Source of the DNA: CAXMQS01 sp964195995
GTDB taxonomy: Bacteria > Actinomycetota > Acidimicrobiia > Spongiisociales > JAOTWH01
DNA length: 64,000 nucleotides
Assembly (NCBI GenBank): GCA_964195995.1
Contig: CAXMQS010000036.1
Location: 1 to 64,000, forward strand
Reading direction: 5' to 3'
Under the pieces are notes generated by a model. The model ran no database searches. It was not told where the DNA came from and was given only the letters and a program-made list of their open reading frames with translations. The position numbers were made by a program, and so were the translations under genes. Below are positions 56,690 through 64,000 of the stretch, in pieces. How positions within the stretch are numbered: the first letter of the stretch is position 1; each line of letters starts with the position of its first letter.

Positions 56690-56959
56690 CTAGGCAGACC
56701 AGTCGAACAGAAGGCTTCCGGCCTGGACGAAGAGGACCCAGAACAACAGAGCCGCCGGGGCCGCGGCCAACGCCCACTTCGAGTTCGCACGCACCAGCCG
56801 GATGCAAACCACAAGCCCCACCAGCCAGGCTCCCCAGAGAACGGGGACAACTGCAAAAGGAACGACAAGGCCAGACGGCAAGTACGGCAGGACACCGACG
56901 CCCAGATAGGCGACGACTGCCACCGCCCCGACAACTCGGTCTCGGGTCCATGCCTTCAT
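56690..56959 (-). CDS. Small membrane protein, unknown
   Basis: 89 residues with three hydrophobic stretches (VVGAVAVVAYLGVGVLPYL, PFAVVPVLWGAWLVGLVVCI, LAAAPAALLFWVLFVQAGSL). No family recognised. Start is ATG with TAGGGT exactly 6 nt upstream; the gene ends 19 nt before the SGNH gene, so the two may be co-transcribed. Confidence 0.55.
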   Translation of the reverse strand: MKAWTRDRVVGAVAVVAYLGVGVLPYLPSGLVVPFAVVPVLWGAWLVGLVVCIRLVRANSKWALAAAPAALLFWVLFVQAGSLLFDWSA

Positions 56960-56965
56960 GCCATG

Positions 56966-56971
56966 ACCCTA
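56966..56971 (-). promoter_or_regulatory. -10 box of the small membrane protein gene (leaderless type)
   Basis: TAGGGT on the minus strand lies 6 nt before the ATG at 56959. Confidence 0.45.
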
Positions 56972-57002
56972 AGAGCCTCGCGTTGGCGAGCCTGACTGCT
57001 CT

Positions 57003-57725
57003 CTACTCAACCTCTCCCAGATACGCCTGGCGCATCTGGGGGTTGGCCAGCAGGTTGGCGGCGGTGTCGGCGAGCACGATCTGGCCCGTTTGCAGCACGT
57101 AGCCGCGGTGGGCGATCGACAGCGCCATGTTGGCGTTCTGCTCGACGACGAAGACTGTGGTCCCCGCCTCGTTGATCTGTTTGATGATCTCGAAGTTGGT
57201 TGCGACCAGAACAGGGGCCAAGCCCATGGACGGCTCGTCCATCAGCAGGATCTTTGGTTTGGCCATCAGCGCTCTACCGACGGCAACCATCTGTTGCTCG
57301 CCGCCGGACAGGGTTCCAGCCTTCTGGGCGAGTCGCTCTTTGATCCGGGGGAACAATTCGAAGATACGGTCGTAGTCGGCATCGAGGTCGTCTGAAGACG
57401 GCCGCAGGAAGGCGCCGATCTCGAGATTCTCCTTGACGGTCATCCGCTTGAAAAGACGCCGGTTCTCCGGAACCATCGAGATGCCCCTGCTCACGATCTG
57501 GGCTGTCGACATGCCCGAGATGTCTTCACCGTCGAGCACCACCGAGCCGGAGGACGGAGCCACCATGCCGAGGATGGTCTTCAGCGTCGTGGTCTTGCCA
57601 GAGGCGTTGCCGCCGAGGAGGCTGGTGATCTCGCCCGCGTAGATCTGGATGTCGACATTCTTGAGGATGTGAACGGGTCCGTAGTGGGTGTTGACGTTGC
57701 GGAATTCGAGGATCGGCTCGCTCAT
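57003..57725 (-). CDS. livF: Branched-chain amino acid ABC transporter ATPase LivF
   Basis: 240 residues. Walker A LGGNASGKTTTLK (Asn-Ala in place of the usual Gly-Ala), signature LSGGEQQMVAVGRAL, Walker B ILLMDEPSMGLAP, switch VEQNANMAL. The NTHYGPVHILKNVDIQIYAGEI start and EQNA switch are LivF marks. Second ATPase of the leucine/isoleucine/valine importer. Its ATG overlaps the livG stop (ATGA). Confidence 0.92.
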   Translation of the reverse strand: MSEPILEFRNVNTHYGPVHILKNVDIQIYAGEITSLLGGNASGKTTTLKTILGMVAPSSGSVVLDGEDISGMSTAQIVSRGISMVPENRRLFKRMTVKENLEIGAFLRPSSDDLDADYDRIFELFPRIKERLAQKAGTLSGGEQQMVAVGRALMAKPKILLMDEPSMGLAPVLVATNFEIIKQINEAGTTVFVVEQNANMALSIAHRGYVLQTGQIVLADTAANLLANPQMRQAYLGEVE

Positions 57726-58498
57726 GTGTCCGTCTTTCCGAGGTAGGCCTCGATGACCTGCTCATTGGAAGACACCTCGTCGTAGGTGCCCTGGGCGATC
57801 CTGGTGCCGTGATCGAGGACGACCACTCGGTCGGACACGTTTCTCACGACTTTCATGTCATGTTCGATGATGACGATGGTGAAGCCGCGCTCGGAGCGAA
57901 GGCGACCGATCAGTTCTGTGAGTTCGATGGTCTCTCGAGGATTCATGCCGGCTGTCGGCTCATCGAGCAGCAACAGGTCGGGTTGGCTGGCCATCGCCCT
58001 GGCGATCTCGAGGCGCCGGCGGTTGGCATACGACAGCACGTACGCCGCCTGGTCGAAGCGATAGCCAACGAGTCGACTACCGAAGAAGCCCAAGACCTCC
58101 TTGGCCCGCTCCCGAATCTCCTCCTCTTCGGCCCGGAAGCCCGGCGTCCCGAGGATCGCAGACCACGCCCCCTTGCGCGTCCTGGTGTGCTGGGCGACCA
58201 TGACGTTCTCGAGGACGGTCATCTGGGGGAAGAGGCGAACGTTCTGGAACGTGCGGGCGATGCCAAGGCGAGTGATCTCGGAGGGGTCGAGGCCAACGAT
58301 GTCATAGTTCTCGAAGAGAATCTCGCCGCGGTCGGGTTTGATCATCCCGGTGATGTTGTTGAAGAACGTGGTCTTGCCGGCGCCATTGGGTCCGATCACC
58401 GAGACGATCTCGCCCTTGTCGATGTGAAAGTCGAGGCTGTCGATGGCGTGGAGACCGCCGAACGTCTTGCCGAGACCGCGGATGTCAAGCATTGCCAT
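57722..58498 (-). CDS. livG: Branched-chain amino acid ABC transporter ATPase LivG
   Basis: 258 residues from ATG 58498 (overlapping the livM stop, TGATG); the frame runs on upstream inside livM only as a shadow. Walker A GPNGAGKTTFFN, the LivG insert EITRLGIARTFQNVRLFPQMTVLENV (in part), signature region LSYANRRRLEIARAMA, Walker B LLLLDEPTAGMNP, switch EHDMKVV. The signature is YANRRR-type, where LivG normally has LSYGxQRRLEIARA, so it is slightly off. Confidence 0.92.
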   Translation of the reverse strand: MAMLDIRGLGKTFGGLHAIDSLDFHIDKGEIVSVIGPNGAGKTTFFNNITGMIKPDRGEILFENYDIVGLDPSEITRLGIARTFQNVRLFPQMTVLENVMVAQHTRTRKGAWSAILGTPGFRAEEEEIRERAKEVLGFFGSRLVGYRFDQAAYVLSYANRRRLEIARAMASQPDLLLLDEPTAGMNPRETIELTELIGRLRSERGFTIVIIEHDMKVVRNVSDRVVVLDHGTRIAQGTYDEVSSNEQVIEAYLGKTDT

Positions 58499-60453
58499 CA
58501 GGAAGCATCCTCGGTTTCGGCGTCTTTTGTCTTGATCCAGGCGTCTTGCTCGAATTCCTCCTGGTGCAGTTCCTGAACGCGGCGCGAAGACGGCAGCAGT
58601 CCTTCGGGCCGCTTCAGCATCATGTAGATCAAGAGCGCTCCGTAGATGAGCAGCTTGAAGCCCTCGAACTCGCGCAGCAGCCCTGGCTGGGTGGGGCCTC
58701 CGAGGATGCCGACCAGCATGAGGGCTCCGAGCGCAACGCCGGGAATGTTGCCCATGCCGCCGACGATGATGATCACCAGGACGATGATGGAAACGATCAG
58801 CGCGAAGCTGCTGGGGAAGACCGCACCGATCTTGGCGGCGAACAGTGCTCCACCGAATGATGCCAGTATGGCCCCAGTAATGAAGGCCATCAGCTTGGCG
58901 GTGGTCGTGTTGATTCCCATCGCCTCCGCCACCTGCTCGTCCTCGCGCATCGCCATCCAGGCGCGGCCGATCCGCGAATCCTGGAGTCGCCACGAGACGA
59001 AGGCGGCGATGATGGCGAAGAAGAAGATGGCGTAGAAGATGAGTCTGGGCTTGGTCCCCTGGACGATGAACGTCCCGCTGAGGCCGATCTTGGATGCGGC
59101 GACGAGTGCTCCGACGCCGATGGCGGCTGCCACCGAGCCAGCGAACAGCTTGAGTTGCTGACGCGCGGGATGGTGGAAGAAACGCCTATAGACGGTCCAG
59201 ACAACGCCGAGAGCAGCAGCGATCAAGGCGGCGGAGATGAACCATCTCCACACGGCCACCGATGGAATCGAAAGGATTCCCTGGGCGCCACCAAAGATCG
59301 GCTTGAGCCAGTCGGAAAGGAAGAGGACGCGGGCGATCTCGCCGAAACCCAGCGTCACGATGGCGAGGTAGTCGCCGCGCATGCGAATGACAGGTGTCCC
59401 TACGAAGATCCCGGCGACGGCGGCGGCGAGGAGCACGAAGGGGATGGCGATGATGAATGGCAGAGTCGCCGTCAACCCTGGCGACGAGGGTGAGGTCAAT
59501 ACAGCCGTGGCGTAGGCGCCGACTGCGAAGAACGCTACATAACCGAGATCCAGCAGCCCGGCGAGACCGATGACGACGTTGAGGCCGAGGCCCATGAGCA
59601 TGAACAGCCCGACCGTCGCCAGGATCTCGTTGAAGAAGGTGTTGAGCATCGACGGCAGCGCGAACCCAAGGCCGATCAGCAGGAAGGCGAGCACCAGCCC
59701 GACACCGGTCCGCTCCTTCTCGGGCAATGCGGCCAGGCGGACTCGAAGCGTGATCTTGTTTCTGGAAGAGGTGTAGTTGATGGCGAAGAAGATGGCGAAG
59801 ATGGCGATGGCGGCACCCCACCTCAAGGCGTCATCGACCGTGTAAACCCAATCCTCAACTGTGCCAGGGAGTTCTTCCAGGATGTCGACAATGATGAGCT
59901 TGAGCAGCGCGAAGGTGAACACCCACAGCAAACCCGAAGTGACGGCGTTTCGAATCCGCTCGGGCAGCAGGTGCATGGCGCCTCCGGCTGCTCCAAGAGC
60001 GGCTCCCAGCGCCAGCACTACGAGGATGCCGCCGCCAAGCCCATGGCCAAAGGTCAGAAGCTCGAAGAGCTCTGGGGAGGCGTTAGGAAAGATGTCGCGC
60101 AGGTGAATGGCGTCGAACAGGATCAGGAAGAGCGCCATGATGCCGCCTCCGACGAGGCCGGCGATGGCGCCGCCGACGACGTTGTGAGCGCCGGTGCGGG
60201 GCGCCTCCATGCCTTCGAGAGCCTCGCGGAAGGTGGCGCTGTAGCCGAAGACCACCGGAATCCACAGGAGGGATGCGTCTCCCAGATCGATGAACGGATC
60301 GACGAGGACTCGATCAGAGAACGTCTGCACCATGCCGATGATGGCTACGAACACTGTCGTCAGGCCGATGAAGCCGCCCCAGGTCAGCACACGGCGCATG
60401 TCCAGCTCGGTTGTCAAGTAGATCATCGGGGGAGTGGCGACTGCTTGTGCCAT
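58498..60453 (-). CDS. livM: Branched-chain amino acid ABC transporter permease LivM, N-terminally extended
   Basis: 651 residues against ~320-430 for usual LivM. The core permease begins near residue 265 (LIGLGFALPSMLNTFFNEI, LGLNVVIGLAGLLDLGYVAFFAVGAY) and includes the EAA-type loop AWMAMREDEQVAEAMGINTT. The first ~250 residues form about six extra membrane helices, not recognised. There is also an additional hydrophobic stretch mid-core. It touches livH and livG at both ends. Confidence 0.9.
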   Translation of the reverse strand: MAQAVATPPMIYLTTELDMRRVLTWGGFIGLTTVFVAIIGMVQTFSDRVLVDPFIDLGDASLLWIPVVFGYSATFREALEGMEAPRTGAHNVVGGAIAGLVGGGIMALFLILFDAIHLRDIFPNASPELFELLTFGHGLGGGILVVLALGAALGAAGGAMHLLPERIRNAVTSGLLWVFTFALLKLIIVDILEELPGTVEDWVYTVDDALRWGAAIAIFAIFFAINYTSSRNKITLRVRLAALPEKERTGVGLVLAFLLIGLGFALPSMLNTFFNEILATVGLFMLMGLGLNVVIGLAGLLDLGYVAFFAVGAYATAVLTSPSSPGLTATLPFIIAIPFVLLAAAVAGIFVGTPVIRMRGDYLAIVTLGFGEIARVLFLSDWLKPIFGGAQGILSIPSVAVWRWFISAALIAAALGVVWTVYRRFFHHPARQQLKLFAGSVAAAIGVGALVAASKIGLSGTFIVQGTKPRLIFYAIFFFAIIAAFVSWRLQDSRIGRAWMAMREDEQVAEAMGINTTTAKLMAFITGAILASFGGALFAAKIGAVFPSSFALIVSIIVLVIIIVGGMGNIPGVALGALMLVGILGGPTQPGLLREFEGFKLLIYGALLIYMMLKRPEGLLPSSRRVQELHQEEFEQDAWIKTKDAETEDAS

Positions 60454-61724
60454 CAGGCGCGCTCCTCTACTGCGAGGCGCTCGCCGAGTAGACCGGTTGG
60501 TCGGAACACCAGAACCAGGACGAGCGCGGAAAACGCCACAACGTCCTTGAGCTGACTAAGTGATGGGATGACGATCGAGAGCTCGAAATCGCGCCAAGCG
60601 GGGATTACGAGGATGGCCGCCAAAGCGACAGCGGCGCCGCTAAGAGCTGTTCGCCATATGGCGTTCGCCGCCATCGAGCGCTTGAGTAACGCCATGGCCG
60701 CGACGCCAGCGACGACCCCAGCAGCGAGGATCGGCAGGGCCAGTCCCCAACGAAGGCCTCCGAGGACAACTTGCGGCCCGAGCGACTCGAAGAGGCCGAG
60801 GCTGACTCCCCCCAGCATGGCGCCAGCCATGTTGCCGATGCCGCCGAGTACTGCTGCCGTGAAAGCCTTGATGCCCGGCAGGAACCCGGTCAGGAAATAG
60901 ACCTGGCGGAACAACAGTCCCCACAGCATCCCGGCGATGCCGGCCATGAAGCCGCCGATGGCGAAGGTGGTGACGATGATGCGATCGACGTTGATACCCA
61001 TGAGGCCGGCGATCTCCTTGTCCTCCGCAACCGCCCGCATGGCGCGCCCCGTCTTGGTCCGCTCGACGAACTGGTACAGAGTCAACATGGAGATAGCGGC
61101 GATAACGATGACTATGACTTGGACTTTCTGAAAGCCGAAGAAGGCTTCCCCGCGCAGCGACTCCGGAATCTGCGGGTAGCTCTGGAATCCGGAACCGAAG
61201 AGCCCGCGGACGGCGTACTGGAGGAAGAAGGACATCCCGATCGAGGTGATCAACGGGATCAGCCGCGGTGCATGGCGCAGCTTTCTGTATGCCACCTTCT
61301 CGATGAGTACCGCCACGATCGTCGAGGTCAAGGCAGAGACCAACAGGGTGAAGGCGATGGCGAGTATCGGGCTCGACTCCCATACCCCGGCCTCGAATAG
61401 CGCATCCGCTGCGAAGTACGCCACCAACGCGCCCGACATGAACACCTCGCCGTGGGCGAAGTTGATGAAACCGAGAACGCCGTAGACCATCGAATAGCCG
61501 AGAGCGATGAGTCCGTACATGGAGCCCTGGGCCAGGCCCGAGATCGTCAGGTCTCTCCACGCATCCCCACTGAGGCCTCCCGTCTGGCCGCTGAGGATGA
61601 TCGACCCCAGGACGCCCCACACGATGACGATGAGGGCGAACACCCGGATGGCCATTAGGAAAGCATCCACCCACAGGATGGCGAAGCGAGATGGTCTGCG
61701 TGCGGCGACGTCTGTAGCGGTCAT
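60453..61724 (-). CDS. livH: Branched-chain amino acid ABC transporter permease LivH
   Basis: 423 residues against ~300 for usual LivH. Core marks: GLAQGSMYGLIALGYSMVYGVLGFINFAHGEVFMSGA (in part), the EAA loop MRAVAEDKEIAGLMGINVDRII and VLGGIGNMAGAMLGG. The extra length is an N-terminal ~55-residue helix-containing stretch and a hydrophobic C-terminal insert before VFRPTGLLGERL. First permease gene after livJ. Confidence 0.92.
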   Translation of the reverse strand: MTATDVAARRPSRFAILWVDAFLMAIRVFALIVIVWGVLGSIILSGQTGGLSGDAWRDLTISGLAQGSMYGLIALGYSMVYGVLGFINFAHGEVFMSGALVAYFAADALFEAGVWESSPILAIAFTLLVSALTSTIVAVLIEKVAYRKLRHAPRLIPLITSIGMSFFLQYAVRGLFGSGFQSYPQIPESLRGEAFFGFQKVQVIVIVIAAISMLTLYQFVERTKTGRAMRAVAEDKEIAGLMGINVDRIIVTTFAIGGFMAGIAGMLWGLLFRQVYFLTGFLPGIKAFTAAVLGGIGNMAGAMLGGVSLGLFESLGPQVVLGGLRWGLALPILAAGVVAGVAAMALLKRSMAANAIWRTALSGAAVALAAILVIPAWRDFELSIVIPSLSQLKDVVAFSALVLVLVFRPTGLLGERLAVEERA

Positions 61725-61742
61725 GAACTCCAGGCCTCAATA

Positions 61743-61777
61743 AGGAAAGCCCGACCCCCTTTCTAGCGGGGCCGGGC
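61743..61777 (-). terminator. Partial terminator between livJ and livH
   Basis: On the minus strand: stem GCCCGGCCCCG with GGGGGTCGGGC (imperfect, ~10 bp) and then TTTCCTTA. It lies ~25 nt after the livJ stop and 19 nt before livH. Leaky termination here would give more binding protein than permease. Confidence 0.65.
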
Positions 61778-61800
61778 AATCCTTGCTTGTCAGTTAGTCG

Positions 61801-63180
61801 TTAGTTGCCAGTTTCCGAGAAGCCGCCGTCCTTGGTCAGGTTGGCGACAACGGTCGCTGCCGCGATCGCGTCGGTAGCCGTCGCATCCTCATGGAAGAAG
61901 ATGGCGATGGCCTGGGATCCACAGTCGCCGAACGCGTCACACGTAAGTGAACCGGTAACGCCGGGGAATCCGGACAGTCCATTCATGTGATCACGTAGGT
62001 CCTGACGATCTACCCACAGCTCGCCGCCCGGGCCTTCCTTGGCGACGGCCTCGATCGAGCTGAGCAGGATCATGGTCGCGTCGTAAGTGTGGGCGTGGAA
62101 GGCCGCAAGTGGTGCCTCGCCGTAGTCCGCCTCATAACGAGCCTTCAGGTCGCCGTAGTTGACGCCGGTGAAGCCGCTATTGGTGAACACCAGGTTCGGG
62201 CCTGAGAAGTACATGCCCTCGGACTCGGCGAGGCTCATGAAGCCACCCTCGCCGCCAACGAACAAGCCGTCGGCTCCGAACAACTGCACATCCTCGAGAC
62301 CGGATACTCCGCGGGCCTGCTGGGCAATGAAGTCACCGGCTGGCTGGAAGATCGGGAAGTAGATCACTTCCGGCTCTCCAGCAGCAACCTCCGTCAGTAC
62401 CGGCACCATGTCGGTGTCGGTAGGGGCGACTGCCGTGTATACGGAGACTGTTCCACCAAGGGCGGTGAAAGCATTTGAGAACGATGTTGCAAGACCATCC
62501 GTGTAGGGGTCGCCGTCATGGATGGCAGCAGCGTTCGTAAAGCCGAGAACGCTGAAGGCGTACTCAGCTGCAGCCGCGCCCTGGAACAGGTCGTTGTGGG
62601 CTGTCCGGTAGTAGCCGGGCTGATAGTTCTCGTTGGCGTTGCCCTCAAGGTCAGACGTCAGCGAGGGGCTGGTGTTGGATCCGGAGATCAAGACCATTCC
62701 CGCACCGGTGATGATCGGGCTCGCCGCTGCGGCAGCACCGGAACACGTGGTTCCGACGACACCGAGGACTCCGTCCTGAGCAACGATGGCCTGGGCTCCT
62801 GCAGCTCCGCCTTCAGGGCCGCACAGGTCGTCCTCGAACACGCCGAGGTCAACGCTGTGACCCAAGAGGTCTCCGTAGTCCTCGACTGCCAGTTCCGTTC
62901 CACGGTTCTGGTCAACGCCCAGGAACTCCGTACCACCACTGATGGACTGGAGTGTCCTGATCTGGACGGACTCGCCGGCGCCGATTAGCACGCCGCCAAG
63001 ATCGCTCATGGCCGGCGGCGGAAATTCCGCTGGCGCGTCTGTTGTCGGCGCGTCTGTTGTCGGCGCCTCTGTGGTTGGCGCCTGTGTTCCGCCGCTGGTC
63101 GTTGTTGTGCTGCTGTCTCCACAGGCAGCGGCAATCAGCGCCAGGACGAACACAAGAGCCAACAGCTTCGTGAATCGCAT
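61801..63180 (-). CDS. livJ: Branched-chain amino acid-binding lipoprotein (LivJ/LivK type)
   Basis: 459 residues from ATG 63180, which has GGGAGGAA upstream and starts a lipoprotein signal (LLALVFVLALIAAAC, lipobox C20); the frame is open 37 codons further up without signal character. A Thr/Ala-rich linker (~22-55) follows. The type I binding fold has GVVGTTCSGAAAAASPIITGAGMVLISGSNTSPSL (in part), AAAIHDGDPYTDGLATSF and HAHTYDATMILLSSIEAVA. Delivers Leu/Ile/Val or related ligands to LivHMGF. Confidence 0.9.
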   Translation of the reverse strand: MRFTKLLALVFVLALIAAACGDSSTTTTSGGTQAPTTEAPTTDAPTTDAPAEFPPPAMSDLGGVLIGAGESVQIRTLQSISGGTEFLGVDQNRGTELAVEDYGDLLGHSVDLGVFEDDLCGPEGGAAGAQAIVAQDGVLGVVGTTCSGAAAAASPIITGAGMVLISGSNTSPSLTSDLEGNANENYQPGYYRTAHNDLFQGAAAAEYAFSVLGFTNAAAIHDGDPYTDGLATSFSNAFTALGGTVSVYTAVAPTDTDMVPVLTEVAAGEPEVIYFPIFQPAGDFIAQQARGVSGLEDVQLFGADGLFVGGEGGFMSLAESEGMYFSGPNLVFTNSGFTGVNYGDLKARYEADYGEAPLAAFHAHTYDATMILLSSIEAVAKEGPGGELWVDRQDLRDHMNGLSGFPGVTGSLTCDAFGDCGSQAIAIFFHEDATATDAIAAATVVANLTKDGGFSETGN

Positions 63181-63379
63181 ATGGGTATTCCTCCCGTATC
63201 TTTCTTTTGGGACTCCGAAAGCCTCGGCTTCGGAGTTTGGGAAGTCTAGGCGCTTGGTCAGCGCCACGCGTCGAAAAGCCCTAAATGGCACCGATTCCTC
63301 CGAAACCGTGTAGTGTCGTCCGTTCTCAAGACACGAAGACAGCGCAGCGCAGGAATCTGGGATTTTCTAGTGATTTCCC

Positions 63380-63407
63380 TTGCCAAATGCCGGGATTGTG
63401 AAATAAT
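63380..63407 (+). promoter_or_regulatory. Probable promoter of the terminal sigma gene
   Basis: TTGCCA (63380-63385), 16-bp spacer, AATAAT (63402-63407). It lies ~40 bp before the start codon in an unusually A/T-rich patch of the 265-bp gap shared with the divergent livJ gene. Confidence 0.5.
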
Positions 63408-63445
63408 GCACAAGCTCATCGCGTTGTAACTCCTAGGAGGGTTCC

Positions 63446-64000
63446 ATGGGGGCACAACTGAAAACCGTTGAACTAACTACCGACACCGTCGCTGCTTACC
63501 TCAACAACGTCGGCCAGCACGAGCTGCTAACGGCTGACGAAGAGGTAATGCTTGCCCAGACCATCGAAGAGGGCAAGTCCGCGGAAGAGAAGATCGAAGC
63601 CAAGACCTACGACGACCTCAGCGAGAGGCGTCGCCTCGGACGCTCCATGCGGCGCGGCGAGGATGCCCGTCACCGGTTCGTCAACTCCAACCTGCGCCTC
63701 GTGGTAAGCCAGGCCCGTCGCTACCGCAACACGCCCGGGATGGATTTCATCGACCTCATCCAGGAGGGGAACCTTGGCCTGATGCGTGCCGTCGAGAAGT
63801 TCGACTGGCGCAAGGGTTTCAAGTTCTCCACCTATGCCACTTGGTGGATCCGCCAAGCCATCCAGCGCGGTATCGCCGAGAAGTCTCGCACGGTCCGCAT
63901 TCCCGGACAGCTCCATGACAAGGCCAACCTGGTCCACGCCGTTGCCGACAGGTTGCGTGCCGAGACCGGTCGCGAGCCCACCATGGAAGAGCTTGTCGGC
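63446..64000 (+). CDS. Primary-type sigma-70 factor, N-terminal part (runs off the window)
   Basis: 185 codons are present; the frame is open at the right edge. Region 1.2 is DTVAAYLNNVGQHELLTADEEVMLAQTIEEG. Region 2 includes HRFVNSNLRLVVSQARRYRN, DFIDLIQEGNLGLMRAVEKFDW and FKFSTYATWWIRQAIQRGIAEKSRTVRIP. The start of region 3 (TGREPTMEELVG) is reached. It lacks the long N-terminal extension of RpoD/HrdB, so it may be a group 2 (SigB/HrdD-like) factor. ATG 63446 with CTAGGAGGGT upstream. Confidence 0.88.
   Translation, partial: MGAQLKTVELTTDTVAAYLNNVGQHELLTADEEVMLAQTIEEGKSAEEKIEAKTYDDLSERRRLGRSMRRGEDARHRFVNSNLRLVVSQARRYRNTPGMDFIDLIQEGNLGLMRAVEKFDWRKGFKFSTYATWWIRQAIQRGIAEKSRTVRIPGQLHDKANLVHAVADRLRAETGREPTMEELVG

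Noticed and set aside
56960..57002. Terminator between livF and the small membrane protein gene
   Set aside because: Only a 5-bp CTCGC/GCGAG stem with a poor T-run; too weak to list.

Overview
High-GC chromosome segment of a Gram-positive-type bacterium, most likely an uncultured actinobacterium, perhaps Acidimicrobiia. This is inferred from coenzyme F420 genes (cofG, cofH) plus an F420-type luciferase-like oxidoreductase, a WhiG/FliA-like sigma factor between xer and rpsB, an actinobacterial-type LexA box, frequent GTG/TTG starts and many leaderless-type promoters. No rRNA, tRNA, CRISPR array, prophage or transposase was seen.

Layout. 1-0.6 kb: end of a zinc-ribbon protein and an NTF2-like protein. 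0.6-6.3 kb (minus): ffh-rpsP-khpA-rimM followed by cofG-cofH. 6.4-7.8 kb: upp, an alkyltransferase-like protein and a DJ-1/PfpI protein. 7.9-20.1 kb (plus): xer, sigma factor, rpsB-tsf-pyrH-frr, then cdsA-dxr-rseP-ispG (phospholipid precursor, MEP isoprenoids, site-2 protease). 20.4-33.9 kb (plus): proS, rimP-nusA-infB-ylxP-rbfA-nrnA-truB-ribF, a secreted hydrolase, ridA, rpsO, pnp. This is a classic translation/RNA-processing block. 34-41 kb: a heterodimeric ABC exporter with a DksA-type zinc-finger protein, a NatAB-like ABC-2 system and the F420-type oxidoreductase. 41-43 kb: an SOS-controlled imuA'-imuB mutasome. 43-48 kb: acyltransferase, YcaQ-type glycosylase, secreted propeller-like protein, SDR dehydrogenase, YbaK deacylase, GerW-like protein. 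48.3-52.5 kb (minus): thiamine operon (TPP riboswitch, thiamine pyrophosphokinase, thiB-thiP-thiQ). 52.6-54.1 kb (plus): a compact operon of two tandem paralogous microproteins, a ribbon-helix-helix regulator and a DUF4097 protein. 54.1-57 kb (minus): lipid/envelope enzymes. 57-63.2 kb (minus): complete branched-chain amino acid ABC transporter livJ-H-M-G-F. 63.4 kb to the end: start of a primary-type sigma factor.

Most unusual items: (1) a complete CdsA carrying a ~1,080-residue N-terminal acidic repeat region studded with GFWxRLFG motifs; (2) the two unlisted 27- and 30-codon paralogous ORFs translationally linked to an RHH regulator/DUF4097 operon, whose promoter carries three 11-bp-spaced TGACATCA repeats; (3) a dispersed palindromic intergenic repeat family, in places arranged as inverted pairs; (4) many start codons exactly 6-8 nt downstream of a TANNNT box, indicating leaderless mRNAs; (5) a TPP riboswitch whose conserved 3' end is itself the Shine-Dalgarno sequence. 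All functions are inferred from reading the sequence; no database search was run.
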